A DNA stretch of 64,000 nucleotides from Alphaproteobacteria bacterium (GTDB lineage: Bacteria > Pseudomonadota > Alphaproteobacteria > TMED109). This document shows positions 49,369-58,565 of the stretch, piece by piece. The notes under the pieces were generated by a model that saw nothing but the letters and a program-made list of their open reading frames with translations, did no database searches and was not told where the DNA came from. Numbering within the stretch: the first letter of the stretch is position 1; every line of letters starts with the position of its first letter. The position numbers and the translations under genes were made by a program. The stretch spans positions 124,001 through 188,000 of the forward strand of contig JAJDZX010000030.1 in the NCBI GenBank assembly GCA_022824395.1, written 5' to 3'.

Positions 49369-50535
49369 TCACTGAAATGTGCGAAATACTGCTTCCGTTA
49401 CGCTCAGGGCCTCGTCCACGTGGGCAGGCTCGATGTTGAGCGGCGGCAACATCCGCACCGTGTCTCCCCCGGCCGGAACCGTGAGCAGCCGGTGCTCGCG
49501 GAACCGGGCATAGAGATCCGCCGCCGGCACCGCCGCCGTCATGCCCAGCATCAGGCCCCGGCCCCGCACCTCGGAGATCACCCCGGGGATTTGCTTGCGC
49601 AGCCGTTCCAGCCCCTCGCGCAGGCGCGCGCCCGAGCGCTCGACACCGGCGAGGAAGCCCGGCGCCACGATCTCCTCGACGACCGCATCCGCGACCGCGC
49701 TCGCCAGGAAGTTGCCGCCGAACGTCGAGCCGTGCGTGCCGGGGACCATGCCCACGGCCGCGCGCTCCGTCGCGAGGACGGCCCCGATCGGAAAGCCGCT
49801 TCCCAGGCCCTTCGCCAGCCCGGCGACGTCAGGGGACACGTCCTCCCATTCGCAGGCCAGGAACCGGCCGGTCCGACCGACCCCGGTCTGGACTTCGTCG
49901 AGGGCGAGCAGGATGCCCTGCTCGTCGCACAGGCCGCGCAGCCCGGCGAGGTACCCCTGCGGAGCCGTGACGATGCCGGATTCCCCCTGGAGCGGTTCGA
50001 CGAACACCGCCGCGGTCCGGTCCGTGACGGCGGCGCGCGTGGCATCTAGGTCGCCATAGGGCACCCGCACGAAGCCGGGCGCGAGCGGCGTGAACCCGGC
50101 CCGGTGCGCCTCGTTGCCGCCGGCCGCCAGACCCGTCAGCGTGCGCCCGTGAAAGGCGCCCTCGGTCACGACCACCTCGACCCGCTCGGGATTTCCGTGG
50201 TGATAGTGAAACCGCCGAACCGTCTTGATCACCCCTTCCGATGCCTCGGCGCCCGAATTGCAGAAGAAGACGCGCTCGGCGAACGAGTGCTCGACCAGCC
50301 GCGCGGCGAGGCGCTCCTGCGGGCCGATTCGGTACAGGTTCGAGGTGTGCCAGAGCCGGCCGGCCTGCTCGGCCAAGACCGACACCAGCTTCGGGTGGGC
50401 GTGGCCAAGGGCGGTCACGGCGATGCCGGTGCCGAAGTCCAGGTACCGCGTGCCGTCGGTCGTGAAGAGGTACGGACCCTCGCCCCGCTCGAAGGCCAGA
50501 TCGAGCCGGGCGTAGGTGGGCATCAACGCGTCCAT
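49369..50535 (-). CDS. argD: Acetylornithine aminotransferase
   Basis: A 388-residue PLP-dependent aminotransferase of the arginine pathway, which also serves as a succinyldiaminopimelate aminotransferase in some bacteria. The PLP-binding region is seen as L-D-E-V-Q-T-G-V-G-R-T-G and A-L/G-L-A-K-G-L-G-S-G-F-P-I-G with the Schiff-base Lys. Genes argD and argF are consecutive, with the ABC-2 permease 81 bases upstream. Confidence 0.95.
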   Translation of the reverse strand: MDALMPTYARLDLAFERGEGPYLFTTDGTRYLDFGTGIAVTALGHAHPKLVSVLAEQAGRLWHTSNLYRIGPQERLAARLVEHSFAERVFFCNSGAEASEGVIKTVRRFHYHHGNPERVEVVVTEGAFHGRTLTGLAAGGNEAHRAGFTPLAPGFVRVPYGDLDATRAAVTDRTAAVFVEPLQGESGIVTAPQGYLAGLRGLCDEQGILLALDEVQTGVGRTGRFLACEWEDVSPDVAGLAKGLGSGFPIGAVLATERAAVGMVPGTHGSTFGGNFLASAVADAVVEEIVAPGFLAGVERSGARLREGLERLRKQIPGVISEVRGRGLMLGMTAAVPAADLYARFREHRLLTVPAGGDTVRMLPPLNIEPAHVDEALSVTEAVFRTFQ

Positions 50536-50616
50536 GAATGTGAAATCCGAAGCAGAAGCAGGATGGTCGAGGAAGACCGGGCAATGTAGCGCAGAACCGC
50601 CGGCAATGAGGCGGGT

Positions 50617-51447
50617 TCAGTGCCTGAGCCGGTACCCGGTCCTGAACATCCAAAGCGCCCACAGCAGCAGTCCGAAATTGATGACCGCGAGCACCGCCAT
50701 GCCCAGCACCAGCTTCGCGTCCGAATGCCCAATGAAGCTGTAGCGGAACCCATCGATGACGTAGAAGAAGGGGTTGAACTGGATGACGGTGTAGAAGGGT
50801 TCCGGCAGGCGCTCGATCGAATAGAAGGTGCCGGACAGGAAGGAGAGCGGCGTCACGACGAAGTTGGTGATCGTCGACATGTGGTCGAACTTCTCGGCCC
50901 AGATGCCGGTCATGACACCGAGCAGCGACATCAGCAGCGCCGCCGACACCCCGTAGTAACCCAGCACCGCCAGGTCGTGCAGCCGGATCGGCACGAAGAT
51001 CCACATCGCCATGCCGACCGCCAGCCCGACGCAGAGCCCGCGGGCGAGCCCGCCCACGAGGAAGCCCGTCAGCAGCTCGCCCGGGGCCAGCGGCGGCATC
51101 AGCAGGTCCACGATATTGCCGGTCATCTTCGCGCTCAGGAGCGAGGTCGACGAGTTAGCGAACGCGTTCTGCATCACCGCCATCACGATCAGGCCGGGCG
51201 CGAGGAACTCGAGAAACGGCCGCCCGCCCACTTCCCTGAACGTCCCGCCCAGCGCCAGCGCGAACACGGCGAGGAACAGCAGCGTGGTCACCATCGGGCC
51301 GGCGATGGTCTGCTGACCGATCTTCAGGAAGCGCAGCGTCTCGCGCCCGCAAAGGACCCACAACCCGGCCCAGTTGATCCGCCCCATGGCGGGCGCCGGC
51401 ATGGGAGCGGCCGGGCTGCGCGAAGCACGCTGCGGCATGCGGGTCAT
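50617..51447 (-). CDS. ABC-2 type transporter permease
   Basis: A 276-residue inner-membrane permease with about six hydrophobic segments and a typical ABC-2 end, N-P-F-F-Y-V-I-D-G-F-R-Y. It has no ATPase beside it; the probable partner is the ATPase at 42495-43487. Its start at the ATG 51447 overlaps the fmt stop by 4 nt (ATGA), so it is translationally coupled to fmt. The substrate is unknown. Confidence 0.87.
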   Translation of the reverse strand: MTRMPQRASRSPAAPMPAPAMGRINWAGLWVLCGRETLRFLKIGQQTIAGPMVTTLLFLAVFALALGGTFREVGGRPFLEFLAPGLIVMAVMQNAFANSSTSLLSAKMTGNIVDLLMPPLAPGELLTGFLVGGLARGLCVGLAVGMAMWIFVPIRLHDLAVLGYYGVSAALLMSLLGVMTGIWAEKFDHMSTITNFVVTPLSFLSGTFYSIERLPEPFYTVIQFNPFFYVIDGFRYSFIGHSDAKLVLGMAVLAVINFGLLLWALWMFRTGYRLRH

Positions 51448-52406
51448 CCATCTCTCCGAGCTGGTGCGGGCAGGACAGTTCCGGCGGGCACCGGGAGGCC
51501 CCGGAGAAAGGCTGCGGCGTCGAGCCGCCGGCCGCCGGGACGCTGTACCTCGAGCAGCTGCAGCGCGTCCGCGCCGCACGCCACCGTCAGCTGATCGTCG
51601 AGCACCGTTCCGGCCGGCGCCGGCGGGGCCTCGACCGGCCGGGCCCGCCACACCTTGACGGACTCGGAACGACCCTTCAACGGAAACTGGGTCCGCGCAC
51701 CCGGGACCGGGTCCAACGCGCGGACCTGCCGGTCGAGCTGCACGGCCGGTGCGCCCCAGTCGAGAATCCGGTCGGCCGGACCAAGCTTGCTCGCATACAC
51801 CGCCTCCTCAGGCTGCGCGACGGGAACCAGGGTTCCCGCCGCCAGTCTGCGCAACGCGCCCGGCAGCCGGTCGCCGCCGCAGGCCGCCAGCACTGCGCGC
51901 AGCTTGCCGCCCGTCATGTCCGGTCCGATCGGCACCTCGCAACGTTCCAGCACCGGGCCGGTATCCAGCCCCTCGTCCATCAGCATCAGCGAGATGCCGC
52001 TCACCGCGTCACCGGCCATGATGGCACGCTCGACCGGTGCGGCTCCGCGCCAGCGGGGCAGCAGCGAGGCGTGCACATTCACGCACCCGAGCCGGAATGC
52101 CCGCAGCACGTCGCCTGGCAGCAGCAGTCCGTAAGCCGCCACGACCCCCACGTCAAGCCGCAACGACCGCAGATGCGCACATTCCGTCGGGGCACGCAGG
52201 GTACCGGGGGTCCGCACCGGGAGACCCAGAGCGCCGGCCCGTTCGGCCACGGGGCTGTCCCGCAGGCGGCGGCCCCGGCCGGCCGGGCGCGGCGGCTGCG
52301 TGTAGACCGCTTCGATGCGGTGGCCGCTGGCGTGGAGCGCGTCCAGCGCCGGCAGGGCAAACTCCGGCGTGCCGAAGAACGCCGCGCGCAGCGGCGCCCC
52401 CTCCAT
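51444..52406 (-). CDS. fmt: Methionyl-tRNA formyltransferase
   Basis: A 320-residue enzyme that formylates initiator Met-tRNA. The G-T-P-E-F-A-L-P opening, the catalytic region H-A-S-L-L-P-R-W-R-G-A-A-P and a C-terminal OB-like domain are all present. It lies 8 bases after def, the classic def-fmt pair. Confidence 0.95.
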   Translation of the reverse strand: MEGAPLRAAFFGTPEFALPALDALHASGHRIEAVYTQPPRPAGRGRRLRDSPVAERAGALGLPVRTPGTLRAPTECAHLRSLRLDVGVVAAYGLLLPGDVLRAFRLGCVNVHASLLPRWRGAAPVERAIMAGDAVSGISLMLMDEGLDTGPVLERCEVPIGPDMTGGKLRAVLAACGGDRLPGALRRLAAGTLVPVAQPEEAVYASKLGPADRILDWGAPAVQLDRQVRALDPVPGARTQFPLKGRSESVKVWRARPVEAPPAPAGTVLDDQLTVACGADALQLLEVQRPGGRRLDAAAFLRGLPVPAGTVLPAPARRDG

Positions 52407-52414
52407 GCCGCCCT

Positions 52415-52960
52415 TCAGGCGGCCGGACGGACGGCCCGGTCGCGTGCCCGCCGCGCCAGCCGCTTCTCCTTGACCAGCCGCTGGATGATCCGGTCGCGCT
52501 TCAGCCGGTTCAAATGGTCGACGAACAGCACCCCGTCCAGATGGTCAATCTCGTGCTGCCAGCAGACCGCTTCCAGGCCCGTGCACTCCCGCGTGTGGGT
52601 GACGCCGGCGAGATCCTGATAGCGGACCGTGACCCGGGCCGGGCGCTCGACCTCCTCGTAGGCTTCGGGCACCGATAGGCAGCCCTCGCTCATCGTGGCG
52701 GTTTCCGCGCCCGCTTGCAGGACCTCCGGATTGACCAGGATCTGCGGAGCGGGCGGCTCGTCTTCCTGGTGCAGGTCCATCACCACCACCCGCTGGTGCA
52801 CGTCCACCTGGGGAGCGGCCAGCCCGATCCCGTTGGCGGCGTACATTGTCTCCAGCATGTTCTCGGCCAGCTCCGCGAGTGCCCGGTCGAACCGTTCGAC
52901 GGGGCGGCTCATCTTGGTAAGCCGCGGATGAGGCGCTGTCAGGATGGGCAGGATGGCCAA
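52415..52960 (-). CDS. def: Peptide deformylase
   Basis: A 181-residue metalloenzyme that removes the formyl group from new proteins. All three motifs are present: G-I-G-L-A-A-P-Q, E-G-C-L-S-V-P and Q-H-E-I-D-H-L-D-G, with Cys and two His ligands for the metal. It is the conventional copy, paired with fmt. A second deformylase is encoded at 60290-60838. Confidence 0.95.
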   Translation of the reverse strand: MAILPILTAPHPRLTKMSRPVERFDRALAELAENMLETMYAANGIGLAAPQVDVHQRVVVMDLHQEDEPPAPQILVNPEVLQAGAETATMSEGCLSVPEAYEEVERPARVTVRYQDLAGVTHTRECTGLEAVCWQHEIDHLDGVLFVDHLNRLKRDRIIQRLVKEKRLARRARDRAVRPAA

Positions 52961-53092
52961 GGGAATCTCTCTCCAGAGCCGCGTACGTTCCGACCGCGGC
53001 GGGGTGGTGGACGGTGCGGCGTCCGGTACAAGTATGGCAAAAAGAGCCGGGGCACGGAATCCGCCCCCGCCGTCCGGACGCCCTCCGAGCGC

Positions 53093-54010
53093 TCAGCCGG
53101 ACGGCCCCACGATGACCTGGAGCGGCAGGTCCGCGTGGCGCGACCACTCGGCGAGCGAACCGTCGTACAGGCGCGTGCCGGTGCGCCCCAGGAGCTCGTG
53201 CAGAACGAACCAGCCGAGGGCACTCTCCAGCCCGGCGTTGCAAAATACCACCGGGGCGGCGTCGGGCGGCAGGCCGGCGTACGCCAGCGCCGCCCGCACC
53301 GTCGCGGGCGAATGAAAGAACAGCGTGCCGTCCACCAGGAACCAGGCGAGCGGCACGTTCCGGGCGCCGGGCAGAGTCCCGTGCCGCAGCACCGTCTCGT
53401 TGCGGTTCAGGCCGAGGTACTGGTCGCTGGTCCGCAGGTCCACAACCGGACGGTTCGAGGCGATCGCCTCCCGCACCGCCGCCTGGTCGGCAAGGATCGG
53501 CGGAGCCGGGCTCGGCTGGTAGGCGCTCGGGGCCGGCGGCCGGTACCCGGTGTCGACGTCGTTCTCCCAGTGCGTGGTCCAGGCGGCGAGACCGCCGTCG
53601 AGGATGGACACGTCGGCGTGGCCGACGCTCCGCAGGGACACAAAGATCGCGGCCGCCTCCGCCGCGTCATAGCGCCCGGACCCCGGGGCCACGATCACGA
53701 CGTGATCGTGCGGGCTGATCCCGAGACGCCCCAGCAGCGCGGCGGTGCGGGTAGGCGGGGGCAGCCGCAACGGCACCTCGGCCCGCGTTTCCCGCCAGCC
53801 ATCCTCGTAGAAGTTCGTGAACGTGGCGCACGGCACGTGGCCGATCTCGTGGTCGGTCCGGGAGCGCCGCACGTCCAGCACGGCGAGCCCGTCGGTACAG
53901 GTCCGCTCGGCCAGCCACGCGACATCGACCAGCGGCGGCGCCGCCGCGGCGGGCTGCGCCAGGACGGCGCATGCCGGGGTCACGAGAAGGAGGAACCAGC
54001 GCCGGGCCAT
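53093..54010 (-). CDS. Exported two-domain rhodanese (sulfurtransferase)
   Basis: A 305-residue tandem rhodanese with a signal peptide (residues 1-20, ending A-A-A-A), so it acts in the periplasm. The first domain has no catalytic Cys (V-I-V-A-P-G-S-G-R), while the second has V-V-F-C-N-A-G-L-E-S with the active Cys. The fold motifs L-D-V-R, D-H-E-I-G-H-V and L-D-G-G-L-A-A-W are clear. It is the first gene of the def-fmt-arg operon on the minus strand (132 bases before def), and it is divergent from pqqA. The start at ATG 54010 gives the signal peptide. Confidence 0.87.
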   Translation of the reverse strand: MARRWFLLLVTPACAVLAQPAAAAPPLVDVAWLAERTCTDGLAVLDVRRSRTDHEIGHVPCATFTNFYEDGWRETRAEVPLRLPPPTRTAALLGRLGISPHDHVVIVAPGSGRYDAAEAAAIFVSLRSVGHADVSILDGGLAAWTTHWENDVDTGYRPPAPSAYQPSPAPPILADQAAVREAIASNRPVVDLRTSDQYLGLNRNETVLRHGTLPGARNVPLAWFLVDGTLFFHSPATVRAALAYAGLPPDAAPVVFCNAGLESALGWFVLHELLGRTGTRLYDGSLAEWSRHADLPLQVIVGPSG

Positions 54011-54161
54011 GCTGGCCGGAGCATAAGGCGCGGCGACAGTGAGCAATAGGCAGTTCCTATGCAACGTATAGATGGACCCGCGGGCCGTGCAGCCTATCTT
54101 GCCCTCACTGATGGGCGCACGTAATTGCGTCTACCGTGGAACCTTGAGTGGAGAGTTACCT

Positions 54162-54236
54162 ATGTGGAAAGCTCCTATGGTTCGTGAGGTGGCGGTCGGT
54201 CTTGAGATCAACTGCTACGCTTGCGCGGAGGTCTGA
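54162..54236 (+). CDS. pqqA: PQQ precursor peptide PqqA
   Basis: A 24-residue peptide, the backbone from which PQQ is cut. It has the required pair Glu15 and Tyr19 in E-I-N-C-Y, spaced by three residues, which PqqE links. Cysteines lie at 18 and 21, flanking the tyrosine (C-Y-A-C). A GGAGAG ribosome site lies upstream and pqqB starts 64 bases later. It is far too short for usual gene-calling limits. Confidence 0.9.
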   Translation: MWKAPMVREVAVGLEINCYACAEV

Positions 54237-54300
54237 TCCGAGTCTGGATCTGACTTTGACCCCCGCCGCACGGAAACTCCCGGGGCAACGGTGATGTCTT

Positions 54301-55236
54301 ATGCAAATCCGTGTTCTGGGAGCAGCCGCCGGCGGGGGGTTTCCCCAGTGGAATTGTAATCATCCGAACAGTCGCCGGGCTCGATCCGGCGATTTTGCTA
54401 CGCCCTCCCGCACACAGTCTTCCATCGCCGTCAGCAACGACGGCGCACGCTGGTTCCTGTTCAACGCCTCCCCGGACCTGCGCCAGCAGATAGCCGAAAA
54501 CCCGGTTCTCCAGCCCTCGCCCGAGGCACCCCTTCGCTACAGTCCGATCGCCGGCGCGGTGCTGACCAATGCCGATGTCGATCACGTCGCCGGCCTGCTG
54601 AACCTGCGCGAGTCGCAACCGCTGAGCCTCTACGCCACCCCCCGCGTGCTCGGCGTACTCGAGGCCAACACCATCTTCAACGTCCTGAACCCCGAGTTCG
54701 TCAAGCGGCGCACCCTCGTCCTCGACGAGGCGGTGCAGCTCGTGGACACGGACGGAGGGGCGGCCGGCCTAGAGATCACGCCGTTCGCGGTACCGGGGAA
54801 GGTGGCGCTCTGGCTCGAGGACGAAGCCAAGGGACCGGATTTCGGCTCGGTGGCAGAAGACACGATCGCGCTGCACGTCCGTTCGACGTCGAGCGACGCC
54901 TCGTTTCACTACATGCCGGCCTGTGCGGCCATCACGGACGCCGTGCGCGAGCGCGTCCGCGGCACTCCCCTGATCTTCTTCGACGGAACGCTGTGGGTCG
55001 ACGACGAAATGGTGCGTGACGGGGTCGGCGTGAAGACCGGCAAGCGCATGGGACACACCAGCATCTCCGGCGAAGGCGGCTCGCTCCACGGCCTCGACGG
55101 GCTCGGCATCGGGCGCCGGGTCTTCATCCATCTCAACACGACCAACCCGGTGCTCTCCGCCGACACCCCGGAGCGCCAGGCCGTCGAGGACGCCGGGTGG
55201 GAAGTCTCCCACGACGGGATGGAGATCGAGCTGTGA
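54301..55236 (+). CDS. pqqB: PQQ biosynthesis protein PqqB
   Basis: A 311-residue metallo-beta-lactamase-fold hydroxylase that acts on the cross-linked Glu-Tyr during PQQ synthesis. It begins L-G-A-A-A-G-G-G-F-P-Q-W-N-C-N as in the family. The structural zinc motif, usually C-x-C-x-x-C, is C19-N-H21-P-N-S24 here, so two of the three cysteines are replaced. The rest (T-N-A-D-V-D-H-V, H-T-S-I-S-G-E-G-G-S) is normal. A 4-nt overlap joins it to pqqC. Confidence 0.95.
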   Translation: MQIRVLGAAAGGGFPQWNCNHPNSRRARSGDFATPSRTQSSIAVSNDGARWFLFNASPDLRQQIAENPVLQPSPEAPLRYSPIAGAVLTNADVDHVAGLLNLRESQPLSLYATPRVLGVLEANTIFNVLNPEFVKRRTLVLDEAVQLVDTDGGAAGLEITPFAVPGKVALWLEDEAKGPDFGSVAEDTIALHVRSTSSDASFHYMPACAAITDAVRERVRGTPLIFFDGTLWVDDEMVRDGVGVKTGKRMGHTSISGEGGSLHGLDGLGIGRRVFIHLNTTNPVLSADTPERQAVEDAGWEVSHDGMEIEL

Positions 55237-56030
55237 TCGCGCCGGCGCCGCTGGTGCCCGGCGCCCTCGGTACCGCCATCGAGCCGCCCCGCTCCGAGGC
55301 GGAGATGCTGGAGGCGCTGGCCCGGATCGGCGAGGAGCGCTACCACAGCCTGCATCCGTTCCACCGGCTGCTGCACGACGGCAAGCTCGGGCACGGACAG
55401 GTCCAGGCCTGGGCCCTAAATCGCTACTACTACCAGTGCTCCATTCCCCGGAAGGATCTCACCCTGATGGCGCGGATCGCCGATGTGGACCTCCGGCTGG
55501 AATGGCGCTCCCGGGTGATCGACCACGAAGGCGACATGGACGGATCGGGCGGGCTGGCGCGCTATCTCCAGCTCTGCGAGCGCCTCGGTCTCGACCTGGA
55601 CTACGTCCGCTCGTGCGCCGGCCTGCTGCCCGGCACCCGCTTCGCGGTCGACGCCTACATTGCGTTCGTGCGCGAACGCTCGGTGCTGGAGGCGATCGCC
55701 TCCTCGCTGACCGAGCTGTACGCGCCGGCCATCCACCAGGAGCGTATCGCGGGCCTCTCCCGCCACTACGCCTGGGCCGACGACTACGCCCTCGCCTACT
55801 TCAAGAAACGGATCAACCAAGCCCGTCGCGACGTGGACTTCGGCCGCACCTGGGTGCTCCGCAACGCGCGGACCCGGGCCGAGCAGGATTCCGTGCTCGA
55901 CGCGGTGCGCTTCAAGACCGACGTGCTCTGGGCCCAGCTCGATGCATTGCATTCGGCCTACGTCGAGCCGGGACGGATCCCGCCGGGCTGCTTCGAGCCC
56001 GACGCGTCGGACCAAGCGGATGCGGCATGA
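55233..56030 (+). CDS. pqqC: Pyrroloquinoline-quinone synthase PqqC
   Basis: A 265-residue oxidase that catalyses the last step of PQQ formation, ring closure and eight-electron oxidation. The F-H-R-L-L-H-D-G-K-L, N-R-Y-Y-Y-Q, I-D-H-E-G and H-Y-A-W stretches match the family's active-site helices. Translation begins at GTG 55233 overlapping the pqqB stop, and its end overlaps pqqD by 4 nt. Confidence 0.96.
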   Translation: MIAPAPLVPGALGTAIEPPRSEAEMLEALARIGEERYHSLHPFHRLLHDGKLGHGQVQAWALNRYYYQCSIPRKDLTLMARIADVDLRLEWRSRVIDHEGDMDGSGGLARYLQLCERLGLDLDYVRSCAGLLPGTRFAVDAYIAFVRERSVLEAIASSLTELYAPAIHQERIAGLSRHYAWADDYALAYFKKRINQARRDVDFGRTWVLRNARTRAEQDSVLDAVRFKTDVLWAQLDALHSAYVEPGRIPPGCFEPDASDQADAA

Positions 56031-56317
56031 GCGAGCGCCTCATCCTGGATGCCGCCTCGGTGCCGCGGCTGCCACGCCACGCGAAGCTGCGGTTCGACCG
56101 GGCCCGCGACTGCTGGATCATCAATGCGCCGGAACGCGTGTTCGAACTGGATTCCATCGCGGGCGAAGTCATCCAGCTCGTGGACGGCACGCGAACGCTG
56201 GCAACGGTGGTCGACGAACTGGCCGCCAAGTACGACCAGGCACCCCGAGCGGACATTGAACGCGATGTCACCACCATGCTCCAGAACCTGGCCGACAAGG
56301 GATTTGTGATCGCATGA
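56027..56317 (+). CDS. pqqD: PQQ biosynthesis chaperone PqqD
   Basis: A 96-residue protein that binds PqqA and presents it to PqqE. The P-R-L-P-R-H-A-K-L-R-F-D, L-D-S-I-A-G-E-V-I-Q-L-V-D-G and L-A-D-K-G-F-V stretches are typical. The ATG at 56027 overlaps the pqqC stop and its own stop overlaps the pqqE start, so all four genes are coupled. Confidence 0.95.
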   Translation: MSERLILDAASVPRLPRHAKLRFDRARDCWIINAPERVFELDSIAGEVIQLVDGTRTLATVVDELAAKYDQAPRADIERDVTTMLQNLADKGFVIA

Positions 56318-57462
56318 CTGACCAAGCCGACGTTTCCGTGAGCGCCCCGACCGAAGCCGCTGCCGCCCCCTCCAGCTCCCGCAGCCGCCTGATCCCCTAC
56401 GCGGTCCTGTGCGAACTGACCCATCGTTGCCCGCTGCAGTGTCCGTACTGCTCCAACCCGCTCGAACTGGAGCGCGCGTCGCGCGAGATCGACACCGACA
56501 CGTGGAAGAGCGTCCTCTCGCAGGCCGTGGACATGGGGATTCTGCAGGCGCACTTCTCTGGGGGCGAGCCGACCGTCCGGAAGGATCTGGAAACGTTGGT
56601 CGAACACGCTGCCAAGGCCGGCCTCTACACCAATCTCATTACCTCCGGCGTGCTGCTCACCCGGACCCGTCTGGATCGCCTGCGGGACGCAGGCCTCGAC
56701 CACGTCCAGGTGTCGTTCCAGGACACGGAGGCCGGGAACGCGGACCGGATCGCCGGCTTCCGGGGACACGCGAAGAAACAGGAAACCGCGCGCATGGTGC
56801 GGGCGGCGGACCTACCGCTCACCGTTAACGCCGTGATGCACCGTCAGAACCTGCATCATCTCGAGGCCATGATCGCGATGGCCGTGGAACTCGACGCCGA
56901 GCGCCTCGAGGTCGCCCAGGTGCAGTACTACGGCTGGGCACTCAAGAACCGGCAGGCGTTCCTGCCGACGCGTGAACAGCTCGACGAGGCGACCCGGATC
57001 GTCGAGGAGGCCAGGGTCCGGCTCAAGGGCATCCTGGCCATCGACTACGTGGTGCCGGACTACTACGCGCGCCGGCCGAAGTCCTGCATGGGCGGCTGGG
57101 GCCGCCAGTTCCTCAACATCACGCCGGCCGGCAAGGTGCTGCCCTGCCACGCGGCGGAATCGCTGGACTTCCTCGAGTTCGAGAATGTGACCGAACGCCC
57201 GCTCGCCTGGATCTGGGAGCACTCGAGCGCGTTCAACCGGTTCCGCGGCACCGACTGGATGCCCGAGCCGTGCCGCAGCTGTGACCGCCGGGAGATCGAC
57301 TGGGGCGGTTGCCGTTGCCAGGCGTTCGCCCTGACCGGGGATCCCGACACGACCGATCCGGCCTGCGAATTCGCGCCACATCGGCAAGTGCTGGAAATGC
57401 CCGTAGGTGAAGCCGGGGGCGAGATTCCGGAGTTCGTGTACCGACGCATCGGGAACGGCTGA
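56314..57462 (+). CDS. pqqE: Radical SAM PqqA cross-linking enzyme PqqE
   Basis: A 382-residue radical SAM/SPASM enzyme that joins Glu and Tyr of PqqA. The radical SAM site is C-P-L-Q-C-P-Y-C (CxxxCxxC). The SPASM region has C-M-G-G-W-G, V-L-P-C-H-A-A-E and C-R-S-C-D-R-R-E-I-D-W-G-G-C-R-C-Q for two further iron-sulfur clusters. It is the last gene of the pqq operon; no pqqF-like protease is in the window. Confidence 0.96.
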   Translation: MTDQADVSVSAPTEAAAAPSSSRSRLIPYAVLCELTHRCPLQCPYCSNPLELERASREIDTDTWKSVLSQAVDMGILQAHFSGGEPTVRKDLETLVEHAAKAGLYTNLITSGVLLTRTRLDRLRDAGLDHVQVSFQDTEAGNADRIAGFRGHAKKQETARMVRAADLPLTVNAVMHRQNLHHLEAMIAMAVELDAERLEVAQVQYYGWALKNRQAFLPTREQLDEATRIVEEARVRLKGILAIDYVVPDYYARRPKSCMGGWGRQFLNITPAGKVLPCHAAESLDFLEFENVTERPLAWIWEHSSAFNRFRGTDWMPEPCRSCDRREIDWGGCRCQAFALTGDPDTTDPACEFAPHRQVLEMPVGEAGGEIPEFVYRRIGNG

Positions 57463-57613
57463 GCGGGCATCGCACCCCTGCGGGACCGGACCTTGCAGTT
57501 CACCACTGGCAGCGTGACGCGCTCGGTCGCCTCGGCGACCCGCTATCCTGCCTCCCACTGTCCGCGCAGCCGGACCTCCCTTCCGTGATGGGTTTCCAAT
57601 CACGCAACCGCTG

Positions 57614-58006
57614 ATGACAACCGTGCAACCTTCCTCCAAGACCATGCAGTCGATGCTGGCTGCAGCCCAGGCCAAAGTCCCGCAGATCGATATCGTCGAG
57701 GCCCGTGCGCGGCACGGGCGTGCCCTGTTCGTTGACGTGCGCGACCAGCACGAAGTGGCGGCGGGGCACATTCCCGGCGCGCTCCACGTTCCGCGCGGCC
57801 ACCTCGAGTTCATCGCCGACCCGGCCTCACCGAGCCACCCCTCACAGCTCGCCTCCGACGCCGAACTGGTGATCTACTGTGCCGCCGGCGGACGCTCCGC
57901 GCTCGCGGCGGCCACCCTGCAGGAGATGGGCTATGCCAACGTCTCGAACCTGGTGGGCGGTTACGCAGCCTGGGTCAACACAGGCGGGCCGACCGAAGGC
58001 GATTGA
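57614..58006 (+). CDS. Single-domain rhodanese protein
   Basis: A 130-residue cytoplasmic sulfurtransferase. It has the CDC25-like loop motif F-V-D-V-R-D, G-H-I-P-G-A and the active-site C-A-A-G-G-R-S. It follows pqqE by 151 bases on the same strand and may or may not belong to that unit. The sulfur acceptor is unknown. Confidence 0.9.
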   Translation: MTTVQPSSKTMQSMLAAAQAKVPQIDIVEARARHGRALFVDVRDQHEVAAGHIPGALHVPRGHLEFIADPASPSHPSQLASDAELVIYCAAGGRSALAAATLQEMGYANVSNLVGGYAAWVNTGGPTEGD

Positions 58007-58059
58007 GCCGGTCCCGAACGGTCGGCGCGTGCCGGCTAGTATGGTCGTCGCCCAGATCC

Positions 58060-58136
<77 letters not shown>

Positions 58137-58565
58137 AGCCTAAACAGACGTTTAGCCCAATCCTCCCCCAGGGGACGAGGGAGGTCAGCGGCTCGACGGC
58201 GACATTCACTTGCGCCGGTCGGGGCTCTCGTTCCCGGTGCGTGCGGGCCGAGAGCCTGTTGGTCTTCAGGTGTTCCGAGGCAACGGTATTCGGCTGTGCA
58301 TGAAGAGGCGGTCTACGAACGGAAAGTTCCTCGGGCCAGCGGTCACGCACCTCGATTGCGTCGTACTTGTCGCTCCTGAGGTCCAAGTCGAGGTCTCCGG
58401 GGGGCAGTGTTGGGCGGGCTGCGGAGGTAAGCGGACCTTGTGCCAAACCGCATGACCGCTGCGCGGACAGCCTCCAAGTCTTCATGAACCCGGGTTATTG
58501 TGCCGAGCGACGGCATATTGGATCACCGACGAAGCCTCCACCTCATCGCCCATCGGAGAGGACCT
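58137..58565. other. Intergenic region after tRNA-Arg
   Basis: About 430 bases. A small hairpin CTAAAC-AGAC-GTTTAG sits at its start and may end the tRNA transcript. No integrase, attachment-site repeat or gene was recognised, although tRNA genes are common integration sites. Confidence 0.45.

Noticed and set aside
54046-54060. Small inverted repeat ATAGG-CAGTT-CCTAT between the rhodanese and pqqA
   Set aside because: Five-base arms are too short to support a site.
58137-58565. Possible integration site downstream of tRNA-Arg
   Set aside because: No integrase and no repeat of the tRNA 3' end were seen downstream.
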